NCBI GenBank assembly: GCA_015179045.1
Contig: WHUZ01000004.1
Span: 992,001 to 1,056,000 of the forward strand
Source: Kalaharituber pfeilii
Lineage: Eukaryota > Ascomycota > Pezizomycetes > Pezizales > Pezizaceae
DNA: 64,000 nucleotides
Direction: 5' to 3'
Positions 11,418 through 21,472 of the stretch are shown piece by piece. The notes below the pieces were generated by a model. It did not search any database. It was not told the DNA's origin and saw nothing but the letters and a program-made list of their open reading frames with translations. The position numbers and the translations under genes were made by a program. Numbering within the stretch: position 1 is the first letter of the stretch; each line of letters starts with the position of its first letter.

Positions 11418-11735
11418 TTAATAGACCTTATAACTCCTATACACATGATTCGGCACATTATTATTCCCCTTCTTCCCCTTATAGCTCTCGTCCCTACAAT
11501 GCCCGTCATTATACAGCACAAATGTATCCGCAAACAGGCTCCCCTCGAACACCACCGACGTGATGGCCGCATCCGTCTTCTTGAACCGCTTGCAGTGCGA
11601 GTTGTGGTGACCGTGCTTGTGGAGCTGGGTGCCGTCCGAGTAGTTGACGTCCATCTTCCATGCAGACGCAAGGGAGAGTAAAGTGAGAAGGGTGAGGAGG
11701 AGCGTGAGGACCGTTGGGTGCACGGTGGAAGGCAT
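11418..11735 (-). CDS. Small secreted protein, effector-like
   Basis: A 105-residue protein with a clear amino-terminal signal peptide: MPSTVHPTV, a leucine-rich hydrophobic core to about residue 23, and a likely cleavage site after LASA. The mature part is short and basic, has only two cysteines (in HCKRF and GHCRDES, a possible disulphide) and many His and Tyr residues. It has no membrane segment beyond the signal. TATA-like sequence lies upstream on the same strand near 11755-11770. The size and layout fit fungal small secreted proteins used in host or microbe interaction, but no enzymatic or toxin motif is visible, so the role is inferred only from architecture. It is complete in one exon, starting at the only good ATG (11735). 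Confidence 0.7.
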   Translation of the reverse strand: MPSTVHPTVLTLLLTLLTLLSLASAWKMDVNYSDGTQLHKHGHHNSHCKRFKKTDAAITSVVFEGSLFADTFVLYNDGHCRDESYKGKKGNNNVPNHVYRSYKVY

Positions 11736-12679
11736 GACGGAGGGGAGGAGTGTGGAATATAATTATATTGGGTATTAGGTTTCTTCGTGGCTGAAATATT
11801 ATGAATCCTCGATCAAGATCTGTATTTTCCGTAGACGGTGCCGGTGATGGTGCAGTATTGTAGATTGAGCAGGTTGCGACACAGGTCTAAGTAGTGTAGC
11901 TGTTTACATTGCGTCAAACGCTAATATCAAAGCTGCAGTGTTATGAGTGCAGTGGAGAGCATGCGGTAAACAGGGACGTCAAGAAGAGGTAAACTTCACC
12001 TCATTGTGCCTACACAATACGCCCCGGGCGTCGGGCCACAGGGCTCCACTATGACATCAATCCACGTCAAGAGACCCTATGCGAGTGGTAGCTTGGATGC
12101 CCATTGCGATTGCAACTGCTGCCGCTCCAGATGCGAGAAAGGTTTGTGGACTTTCCCTGGACTCAACTTGGCACTTAAGGACCACAATGGCCCGCTCATC
12201 ATAATTAAATTTAATTTAGAGGAAAGCTCTCAACGCATCCTAATGCATAAGCTGTCAACTGAACTATTTTCTCACAAATAACGCAAGTCAATTAGCATAA
12301 CTTCTTGAGCATTCATAGTGCTAGATAATTGCACATCGTTGAAGCTACTATAAGTCGGGGGCCCGCCGCAACGGAAAGAACGTTCATTGGCAGAGATGTA
12401 CTGTTACCCTCAAGTGTAACCCTGCATTGTGTGTGACGCCCAATCAAGTGCTTCGGATCTGTCGCCAGCCAATTCCCGATAGTGTCCCACAGTGCCCTTC
12501 ACAAGCCATCATGCTTCTTGCCCCTCGTACGCTCTTTGCTCGTATCGTTTCGTCTGCATGATACTACAGCAATATTCTCCTCGGCGCCGGAGAGGTAGAA
12601 CTACTTTTTCGCTACGATCGCGAAGAGCTTACCTGGGTTGTGGGCATTGTCCCGCACCGCCTCGCGGGCTTCATATTCC
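11736..12679. other. Intergenic stretch
   Basis: Upstream region of the secreted-protein gene followed by sequence without a supported gene. A 91-codon cysteine-containing frame at 12006-12281 lacks other support. Confidence 0.4.
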
Positions 12680-12930
12680 AGCGGTGGTGTATCTGGAGGT
12701 GGGAGTCGAAACTGCGAAAGTCCGGTTGGGAGGGAAATGGCTGAAAACAAGTCAGTACGAGCCGGAGTGGCGCAGGAAATAGGCTAAACCGACCTCTACA
12801 CCCGCACCACGCTCGAACACCACAAGCTCCACATATACCTACTTATTTATTATCCTTTTATTTCTTATGTAACTAAACCCTCGCCATAGCCCACAGGGCG
12901 ACGTACGAGTAATGATATAAATATATATAT
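12680..12930 (+). mobile_element. LINE-A fragment, ORF1 end joined to tail A
   Basis: The frame ending at 12782 reads AKVRLGGKWLKTSQYEPEW, the conserved ORF1 carboxyl terminus also found at 40.4 kb (minus) and 54.9 kb. About 100 nt later comes tail A (CTCGCCATAGCCCACAGGG, then GAGTAATGATATAAATATA). ORF2 is missing. The 5' boundary is uncertain because the preceding sequence does not match other copies. Confidence 0.75.
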
Positions 12931-13460
12931 ACATACTTTGTATAATAAACTAAATACTATATTATATTTATTTAAATATAAAGTGTATTATACTTTTAAT
13001 TATAATATAAAGTCTTAAAATTTTTACAAATAAATCTTTACTATTATATTTTAATCATAAAAATATTTTTTAGTTATATTTAAGTTTATTTATTTTCTCT
13101 TAGTTTACTTTCTTTTATTACTTTTTAACTACTACTTTTTTTTAAATATTTTTTTATTGCTACTTCTTTTATAAAACTTATATCAGTACTAAACCTATTA
13201 CTAATAATTTTAGTTTTATTATTATTAAGCTATTCTATTATAGGATCTCATATCTTATATATTAAACTATATACTATATTTAATATAGATAGTAATATAT
13301 TATTTTATATACTTTCAATCCTTATATATGGTCTTAGAACTATCAAAAAGAAATCTTGACTATATGCTTTGGCACTAAGAACTCTCTTTACTTATATTTA
13401 CACCTATTGTATCCCTTATTTTTTTTTTAATTTTTTTTTAATTTTTTTTTTTTTTAATCC
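12931..13460. repeat. Extreme AT-rich block
   Basis: About 530 bp composed almost entirely of A and T, with rare G on the plus strand and poly(T) tracts at the right end. It starts exactly where the poly(A) of the LINE-A fragment should end. No coding, tRNA or clear repeat structure is visible. It could be an extended LINE tail, a mutated repeat or inserted organellar DNA. Confidence 0.7.
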
Positions 13461-13729
13461 CTCATTGTTCTGCCTGCTTCCATTACTACCGAATTGCTCA
13501 CATCAGCACTCTAGCTAGCCTGTGTCTAATTTTATAAGCAGAGGTTCCCTATTGTCTAATCAGGTATATCTCAGTATAGTACACCATGTCATCCTCCGAT
13601 AGATGCAAACTGAGGTGCCAAAACTACTCTTCCATGTATAATTGAAATGTACCTAAATTTCTGATGTAATTGAGCCACTCAGTACTTTGTAATAGTTTTA
13701 TTTCCACTTATCCGAGGATGTCAGTGATA

Positions 13730-14463
13730 GCGAGGGGACTCCCTACACCAGACGGAGCGACGAGGCAGCTCCGGGAAGCATGGAAAAGGAGGCTGGAGAG
13801 AGGAGACCTAGACATAGCAGTAATGTGGGTGAAGAGTCATGTAGGCATACTGGGTAACGAAGCAGCAGATGAGGCAGCGAGAATAGGGACAGCATTAGAG
13901 CAGGCAACAGAGGTGGTAACAGAAGCAGGGATAAGACAGGAGGCAAAGCGGGAGAGAGCACGAGAGAGAAACCGGCTGGGGCTGACATACAGTACCGGCC
14001 CCTGGATAGACTTGGTGCTCAGGTGACACGACTAGCGGGGTTGCTGGGGGCGAAAGGCTTACGCGCCTGGAGATACCACATAAGGGAGGCGACAGACCCG
14101 GAGTGAAGGTGGTGCGGAGAGGCGGAGGAGACCACTGGACATTTGCTGAACGATTGCAGAGCGTGGCAGAAGAGATGGCCAGGTGGCATGGTAGCAATTC
14201 TTTTTTTTTTTTTTTTTTTTTTTAATTCATTACTCGCGTGCCGCATGGTAGCAATTCGGAAACCACCAAAACGCGGGGAAGGGGAGGATGATCCGCTACA
14301 GGGGCTGATGGAGATGTTGGGAGAGGACGGAACGGGGGACTAGTTTTCTTTCCTTTCTGTTCAGTGAACATTACTAGTATGACCTATGTATTTAACATAA
14401 TACCTCGCCATGGCCTTACAGGCGGCAAGCGAGTATTGATATAAAAAAAAAAAAAAAAAAAAA
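13730..14463 (+). mobile_element. LINE-A 3' part (RNase H and C-terminus, tail A)
   Basis: The frame at 13730-14020 carries the RNase H motif VMWVKSHVGILGNEAADEAAR, followed by degraded sequence equivalent to the CCHC-like C-terminal knuckle of other copies, and a last stretch ending at 14343. Tail A (14402-14463) has the inner stem GCCT/AGGC, a compensated variant. A mini-retroposon interrupts it at 14201. The copy is 5'-truncated and contains stops. Confidence 0.8.
14201..14242 (-). mobile_element. Mini-retroposon, 42 nt, truncated tail A
   Basis: Flanked by the 15-bp duplication GCATGGTAGCAATTC at 14186-14200 and 14243-14257. The insert is about 23 T followed by AATTCATTACTCGCGTGCC, making it the shortest in the window. 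It lies inside a LINE-A copy in opposite orientation. Confidence 0.95.
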
Positions 14464-15160
14464 AGAGGTTGCACAATATCCCGGTAGAACGCAGCATGCG
14501 AATGATCCCACTGTAGACGAGACAAGAAGGCACAACTCTGGACAGGGAAGAGACGAGGCATGCCATCGATAGAGCCTTGAGCAAAACGAAGTCTCGGTCG
14601 GCTCCAGGACCGGATGGGGTTCAATACGGATTATTGAAACTACTGCGGGGTACAACTCTATACTGGGGCCTGCGGGAAAGAATAGTAGAATATATAAATG
14701 GAGTATATGACTTCGCGAGAGGCTTCGATGTGGTAATGATACGAAAGAAGAACAAGCCGAGGGAGCTACCGGGGAGTTGGAGACCGATCACACTCCTGAA
14801 AACGGTAGCAAAATTGAGACAGAAGGTTGTAGCAGACATGATACAGCGGCAGGACCACCTTTTTCATGATACGCAGCTTGGTGGAAGACCACATAGAGGA
14901 GCGGAGGACCTACAGAGGCAGACTCTAAAGGAGATAGACCGGAGACTCAAAGAAGGGAAATGGGTAGCAATGGTGGGTGATGATATTAAATCGGCTTTCA
15001 ACTTTGTTAGGAGAAGGAGGGTGGTGGAGCGTCTGAAACACACATGCCCAAACCTGGCAGCCTTCGTGGATTCCTTTCTCAGACCGTGCAAGTTTAACAT
15101 AATATGAGATGGCAAAAAACGGGCGCAGCACCATATGACAGATGGCACTCCACAGGGCTC
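14464..15160 (+). mobile_element. LINE-A ORF2 reverse-transcriptase segment
   Basis: The frame 14577-15107 encodes the first half of a LINE reverse transcriptase: RSAPGPDGVQYGLLK, SWRPITLLKTVAK, and GDDIKSAFNFVRRRRV with the first catalytic Asp region. TDGTPQGS follows after a stop near 15107. The YxDD motif and everything downstream are missing because the sequence switches to the opposite strand near 15165. The clade is Tad-like, judged from RT motifs and linked RNase H. Confidence 0.8.
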
Positions 15161-15164
15161 TTAT

Positions 15165-15560
15165 TGCTGCCATGCCCCCGGGCCATTTCTTCTGCCACAC
15201 TCTACACCCCTCCAGCAAATGTCCGGTGGTCTCCTCCGTCTCCCCGCACCACCTACACTCTGGGTCTGTCGCCTCCCCTATGTGATGTCTCCATGCGCGT
15301 AGTCCCTTCGCCCCAACAGTCCCGCTAGTCTCGATACTCGCGCGCCGAGTCTCTCCAGAGGTCGGTATGTCAGACCCAGTCTATTCCTTTCTCGTGCTCT
15401 CTCTCGCTTTGCCTCCTGTCTTATCCCCGCTTCCGTCACCACCTCTGCCGCGCATTGTAGCGCTGTCCCTATTCTCGCTGCCTCATCTGCTGCTTCATTT
15501 CCTGGTATACTTTTGTGACTTTTCACCCACATCACAGCCATGTCTAGTTTAGTTCCTGTC
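15165..15560 (-). mobile_element. LINE-A RNase H segment, inverted
   Basis: On the minus strand the frame 15541-15278 reads VMWVKSHKSIPGNEAADEAAR, then the region corresponding to the C-terminal domain up to about 15165. It is inverted relative to the RT segment on its left and the tail A on its right, so this locus is a rearranged LINE or two LINE pieces joined head to head. Confidence 0.8.
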
Positions 15561-15579
15561 GATCACATGTACCTAACAC

Positions 15580-15640
15580 ATCGCCATAGCCCACAGGGCG
15601 GTAAACGATAAATGATATAAAAAAAAAAAAAAAAAAAGGG
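15580..15640 (+). mobile_element. Tail A
   Basis: CATCGCCATAGCCC, ACA loop, GGGCGG, then ACGATAAATGATAT and poly(A). Here the outer stem is ATCG/CGAT rather than CTCG/CGAG, which preserves pairing. Confidence 0.85.
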
Positions 15641-15865
15641 ATACCTTGCACTTGAGGTTATCAAACTTCACAAATAATGGCCGAGAGTCAACCTCTCCAA
15701 ATAGGTATATACCAGACCAATTACTCCTTCCTTGCACAGTCTGGATAAATTCAACGAGCTATGTGGTCTCAGCATCAAGGTGTGCAGTCCAAAATTCCCC
15801 AATCGGGAAGACCCTTGTCCGTGCAAGAATCTTGCCAAAAGTGACGATATTGCTCCCCATGCAAC

Positions 15866-15930
15866 GCCCTGCCATGGCGAACAGCTACAAGTGGGGTCAC
15901 GTGAAATAAAAAAAAAAAAAAAAAAAAAAA
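15866..15930 (+). mobile_element. Mini-retroposon, tail B
   Basis: The insert starts GCCCTGCCATGGCGAACAGC and ends GTGGGGTCACGTGA followed by an A-rich run. The 14-bp duplication GCTCCCCATGCAAC lies at 15852-15865 and 15931-15944. Confidence 0.95.
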
Positions 15931-15944
15931 GCTCCCCATGCAAC

Positions 15945-17346
15945 ATAGACACGTGGCTAGGCGCCATACTGTAACGGGCAGCAGGTATCTAGCAAATAAC
16001 GCTAGTTGGAACAAAATCGGCTGGAAATTGGGATTCGGATCCAGAGATCCTTTTGCCTTGCATAGATTGGTTTCATTGGAAGAATATCATTCATTTGGAC
16101 ATAATGAGGGTGCACGGCGGTCGTGCTCCGAAATTTTTTCGCCTATAGCTGTCTTTTACACTCGGAGATGGAAACTTCGAGAAATGAATTGCTGTCAATT
16201 GAGAAACCTCGCCATGCTTAACCGATGCTGCATAGTTTGCAAGGCACCTCATATCTGGAATTCACGTCCACTCTACTGTAGTCATTAATCAGTTTAGTGG
16301 TGGCATAAACTGCGGGGCGTCAATTGAAACATCTCTTGCCCTTTGTTCAGAGGGTTAATCCGTACTTTTGCACCAACCGCACGCAGCCCCCATAGAGAAA
16401 CAGCTACCACGTGACAAGAAAAAGGTTAAAATCTCGCGACTACGATATTATCCTATCCAATAAAGTTATAAGAAGCTAGTCATTAAGCCGCTGTCTGCGG
16501 ATTAATTAAAACTATGCTTTCAAATGCATATTTGACATGATTATCCCGCTCACCTGCAATCATGGCGGTCGGGATGCGTAGGCGATTAATCCTGCAGGGA
16601 GCAGTTTGCTAGGCTGGATCTCCACCGAATATACTTTAGAGTCTCAAATGGGTACCCCCTGTTCTCAGTCAGTGCCAATTCAGACCTTTATGTATGTTTC
16701 ATGTGACTGCGGCCTTTCATCAGATGCATCAGCGTTGGGACTAACACTGTACCTGCAGCTGAATCGCAAAAGCAATATATATCAAGCTGGTTATATACCC
16801 ATCCTGTACACTTGACATCCCAGTCACGATGCTCTCTTAGGGTATTCCGCATTCCAATTATGCCTTTTTTTCGCATTCCGAGTCTTCGTTGACCTTTCTT
16901 CGGGCTCCTCAGTTCGTGCGAGGGTCTCAAAGCTCTACGTGGCCCATGAAAAACGTAACATCATAGTGTCCACCCGAGGTCTGCAGTCTGGGATTGGGGC
17001 CCCGGAGACTCCGTAAATGAATGGTCTTAGGTATCTGCTTGGGTTAGTCTATATTCGTGTGGTGGCATAGACCTTGAGGGATATTCATCAACATGAGCCA
17101 AGCCAGAAAGGAAAAAGCCGAGGTACTTTCCCCATTAGGCTTGGTATGCTAATGTAAATGGGCTAGCGCACCATCATGGTCTGTCTGGAAACGGGACACA
17201 TTTGCAATGTTTTTGGTCGGTGATAGATCAACTCGTTTGCGATTGTTCGGCGTCGATATTCAACTTGCCTTACTATCCGGGAGGCCCCAACAGATCAGAG
17301 AGATCGATATCACCTGTATCCCAAATTACCAATGCTTGCTTCGCCA
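15945..17346. other. Intergenic stretch
   Basis: No gene recognised. Open frames up to 116 codons have no motif and no neighbouring signals. No inverted repeat of note was seen. Confidence 0.4.
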
Positions 17347-17664
17347 TAGTGAGCGGCACGAGCTAGCTCGAGCCAGCTCGTGGGTAAGTGAGCTCTGCTC
17401 GAGCCGAGCTCGTCAAATAGAGGGTGGGCTCGAGCCAGCGAGCCTTGATTACATGACCTTGATAACTAATCTAAACTATTCTATTGAACCACTTTTGATA
17501 TTTGTAGAAGTTGTTGGCAGGTTGGAATGAGCTCCGAGTCTCTAATTTATTACCATATTACGTATTTACAGTTTATGAAACCCTGCGCTGGCTGAGCATT
17601 TTAGCGAGCTGTCAAGAAAAACACTAGCGTGGGCTCGAGCTGGCTCGGCTCGTGCCGCTCACTA
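17347..17664. mobile_element. hAT-like MITE, GAGCTCGAGCC family, copy 1
   Basis: A 318-bp element with terminal inverted repeats TAGTGAGCGGCACGAGC and its complement. Several GCTCGAGC-type subterminal repeats sit at both ends. It is closely related to 39893-40206. No convincing 8-bp duplication remains here. It has no coding capacity. Confidence 0.85.
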
Positions 17665-17878
17665 GTTTGAGATATATGCACTCCTCGGTCGTCAGGTTTG
17701 GTGTAGAATGTACATCGCCTCGTGGTGAAGGTATCATGAGATGGATGATGGTAATCCTTGTAGTTGATGACAGTAGCAGTCACACTTGAGAATTTGGACT
17801 GGCTATACTTTACACGCAAAGATTGTAGCCATGCACATGTACACGTCGCTAAACGTCGTTAAAAACGTCTTTACAGTC

Positions 17879-18609
17879 CAGTGTTCCCAACCGGCCAGGC
17901 CGCCGACCAGGCCGGTCCAGGCTGGTCCAGGCCATTCAGGCCATTCAGGCCGTTCAAGCAATTCAGGGGCAGGAGCGCTGGTTACGAGGCTATTCAGGGG
18001 CCACCTTCAGGTTACTTGGACACGGATTTAATATAAACCTTTCACTATTTAATTTTCGGATAACTATCGATATATCTAGACTTTTTTTTTATTGAGCAGC
18101 GCTTTTCGCAGGTATTCAGGTAAGTAATTTTTTAGTATCGCTTGACTATATACTAATTTCTTATTGATACTGCAGGGAGACAGAGATTCCAACCACCGGT
18201 AGTGGTGATGATGATTCCTTTAGTATTCTTCACCCTCCATAGTGCAGTTCAAGTTTTGATCTTGCATCGATGATTCCCTGCAGTCCAATCCGATGCCGAC
18301 ATCGAGTCTTCTGGAATTTGGGTTACAAAAATCTGGTGCGACAAAGTTGGATTTGACAGTATGGTGAAGCTGTGCATGGCTAATGGAAAGCGAGGCGGTG
18401 TAAAATCAGCAAGCAAAATCCTAAACATTAGAGAATGAGGTATACGTAGAAGTTAGAGTACGTTCTGTATATAGCTACTGTATAACTTAACTCACACTGC
18501 AGCCTGAATGGCCTGGACCAGCGCGGGCGGACCTCACGGCCGGCCTAGATTTCTATGGCCCAGGCCGGCCAGGCTTTGGTATGGCCTGGCCGGCCCTTTG
18601 GGAACACTG
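17879..18609. mobile_element. Non-autonomous hAT element with GGCCGGCC subterminal repeats
   Basis: Termini CAGTGTTCCCAA and TTGGGAACACTG are perfect inverted repeats and begin with the CAGTG typical of hAT elements. Both ends carry clustered CAGGCC/GGCCGG motifs. The left flank is TTACAGTC; the right flank contains CAGTC three bases further out, so an 8-bp duplication may have suffered a small insertion. The interior is AT-rich and has no transposase. Confidence 0.8.
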
Positions 18610-18617
18610 TTAATACA

Positions 18618-20022
18618 GTCTTTACATCCATTTACAAGCGGAGTGTAATCTTGTGTGTAACAAACATGTAACTTCGGCACCGAAATAATATCATAATATA
18701 CTGAATTGCATGTGAGTGACACAATTCACATTTCAACTGCAGAATATCAGCAGTAACACAATTTCGCAGTTGCGGAAAGGTGGATAGCGGCTAGACGTAT
18801 ACAAAGCAAATGTCCCAAAGCCACAGAATAACTGAAAGACAAAGTGTATGTTTACATCGTTGCTGCGGAGATTACTTTGGGTACATTCTGATATATTGAA
18901 ATGAATCTCATTTTGCTGAAAGCACCGTATTATTTCGAATTTTAGAACCTCCCGCTAGATAGTTGAAATCTACTGAACTCGGTTTGGCATACAGCAGGGG
19001 TTATGATGCTACACCTGAATGAAGCATGATGCGAGGTCAAAGCAGAATGAGATATACATACGTAGAGTCCTCACCTACACCTCATCCGTCTAGCGCCAGG
19101 TGCTAAAGTTGAAAGTATTACGACATCCCAACTGTATGATCATGCTCTGAGACATGTCAAACTTGTGATTCTGAATGATCCATGGTAACGCAATCACAGG
19201 GTATTTCCGCAAGGCACGGCATTACGGTATATGATATGATACTTACAGTGATGCGTAAGAAGTCTTGGGGATTAGGCGATATTGGGGTAAGTGTATCATG
19301 CAAGCCTAATCTCCAAGGCTTTTGACGGCGTCACTGTAAGAATTGGAGTGACATGGTCTATGAACATGACAGGGATTCATTATGCAAATGCTCCAGGCAA
19401 AATTCGTATTCGTACTATGTACTTGTGAGTTTGGAGTGCGACTCCGTAACGTAAGAGCGACGGTGACAGGAGCTAGAAACATGGGTGCCGACCCGAAACC
19501 AGGGCCCCCTGGTGTAATAGGCTGGCTGCCGCGTGGTTATCACATGGAGCGAAGTGATGTGGAACGTTGCAATTGTCCGGAGCAATTCTTTTCTGGATTA
19601 CGTGCCACTTGGTAGCATATACCGATATGCAGCCTCCTTTCTCTGTGAGTTGACGCAATGGTGTCTCCATAAAATGACTCCGAGCACCTTCAGTTACGAC
19701 CTTTATCTTGTCTCTTGTACATATTTAGCTGTCGCCTCTCATGAGAACGCATTATCATAGCATTAGTATATGCCAGGTAACTTGAACATCCCCTCACATT
19801 TTTGAATCTTTGGTTCAACGTTCATTGCATCATCTTCTCAACATATGTTATTTAACGCCCCTGTACTTGTAGACTGCCCTGCTTATTTTGCAATCTCTTT
19901 CGGGAATTTTAGCTATCGAAATGGCTCTAGAACTCGAATCGACTGTTCTATCCACATTCCCGAAAATTGTTCCGACGATCTGTCAAGGTTCGGAACGTTC
20001 TCCGGCCTACGTACTTGTATAG
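18618..20022. other. Intergenic stretch
   Basis: No gene, RNA or repeat recognised. Confidence 0.4.
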
Positions 20023-20024
20023 TA

Positions 20025-20289
20025 CCAGCATAAATACCGGAGCACCAGGGGTTGTCAGCAGGGGTAAGTGGTCTGTGTGTTGTAGCAGGGGAGCGGGACC
20101 CGCTAAGTGCAGATACTTTTCCTTATCTTCTAGAAAACGTGCCTAGACGTATGGCCGCCGAAATTGCTGCTCATCGGAGGATACACAAATGGGGACGTAG
20201 TAATTTCTGTGTTAACCTCATGAATATTCAATTCAAAAACGGGTGTTGTTCCCTGCCGACAACCCCTGGTGTTTCGGTGTTTATGCTGG
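20025..20289. mobile_element. TA-flanked MITE (Tc1/mariner-like)
   Basis: A 265-bp element with inverted repeats of about 40 bp: CCAGCATAAATACCGG at the left, continuing CACCAGGGGTTGTC, with the complementary sequence at the right. It is flanked by TA at 20023-20024 and 20290-20291, as expected for Tc1/mariner-type integration. No transposase is present. Confidence 0.85.
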
Positions 20290-20291
20290 TA

Positions 20292-21472
20292 TAAGTATGA
20301 TGGCGCGCAGTTTAGCGGAACTACGTTCCATCAAAACAGGATTATGTCATCTATTGCTCATTATACATCTCTAAAAGTCTAATCTCCGCTCCGGTAATCG
20401 TAGTCCCATCTCTGGGACCAGATGAATAACTGTTAGAAAGCTCCTGCGGTGCTATTGGAACCGGAGGGGAGGGCTCCCCTTTTCGGACCGAGACTATTCT
20501 ATTCCAGACTCCTTTCGCGTGAATTATTTGAGTATGTAGCCAAGAGGCTCTGCGTGGACATCACCTCACATGCGCTATCAAACCCGCTGAGTGCTATTCC
20601 TCAGCAAGCTATAGAGCTTTGCGAACTCTAAAAAAACGCGATGCTCGACATGAAGCTAATTGCCAAACTAATCTCCACAATTCTTGTATGACCAGCACCA
20701 CAAACCAGTGAGATAATTTGACTGTCTCCAACCTGAATGCGATGCTTGTGACCCTAGCTATAGTACCAGTGAAGACGTTGGAAATACATGATGTACTTGG
20801 AAAATCTTAGACGACGCGGGGAAGATGAGAGCGCTTCTAATTACAAGACATCAAGCAAGAGTATGCAGTATGTTCAGGTAAATTTCCAAGTGTTGTTCAA
20901 AAGACTGACAACAAAGGCGCGATTCGAACCATCCTATGCTGTGCATCTTGTAGTTACCAGAACATTGTTGACCTGGTACATTCATTACAATCATGACTGA
21001 ATCAGGTCAAAAGTTTTGAGGCTTGAGCAGTGAACTCGTTGCAATACCCTGCAGGCTAATGGTTGTCTAAGTATAGCTAAAGTACATTCTATCAGCATAT
21101 GTGAGTAACAGTGAATTCGGCGTGGCCATAGCCCTTGCGGTAGCATGACAGTAATGAAAGTTAAAAAAAAAAAAAAAGACTGTAAATCACGTCTATTCAT
21201 CAACTGCATGTTATTACTAATCCCTAACAGGCCGAAGGAAGGCTATGTAGAATATCAAAGATCGGCAGAAGAAGTTTATATCCAAAAACTGCATCGGTCA
21301 CAACAAAGTCCTGCGAACTTGGTCCAATACCAAAAACCAATAATGCAAAATCCTATGACCAAACAGTACAATCCACCCTTATGAAACAGAAAGCGAGAAA
21401 ACAAGTGATGCACCAAACTGAAGAGCTAATTATAGCAATACACAAAAGGGAAAAAAAAAAAAAAAAAAAAAT
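20292..21472. other. Intergenic stretch with an eroded tail A
   Basis: At 21123-21176 a degraded tail A is visible (GGCCATAGCCCTTGCGG, then GTAATGAAAGTT and poly(A)). A second A-run at 21451-21470 abuts the stop codon of the methyltransferase gene; it lacks a hairpin. No gene is seen in the remainder. Confidence 0.5.

Noticed and set aside
14464..15640. Classic twin-priming inversion
   Set aside because: The inverted part is the 3' portion (RNase H) lying between a forward RT and the tail, not an inverted 5' portion.
20915..20960. Reverse-strand GGTTCGAATC resembling a tRNA T arm
   Set aside because: The flanking five-base arms are not complementary and no acceptor stem was found.
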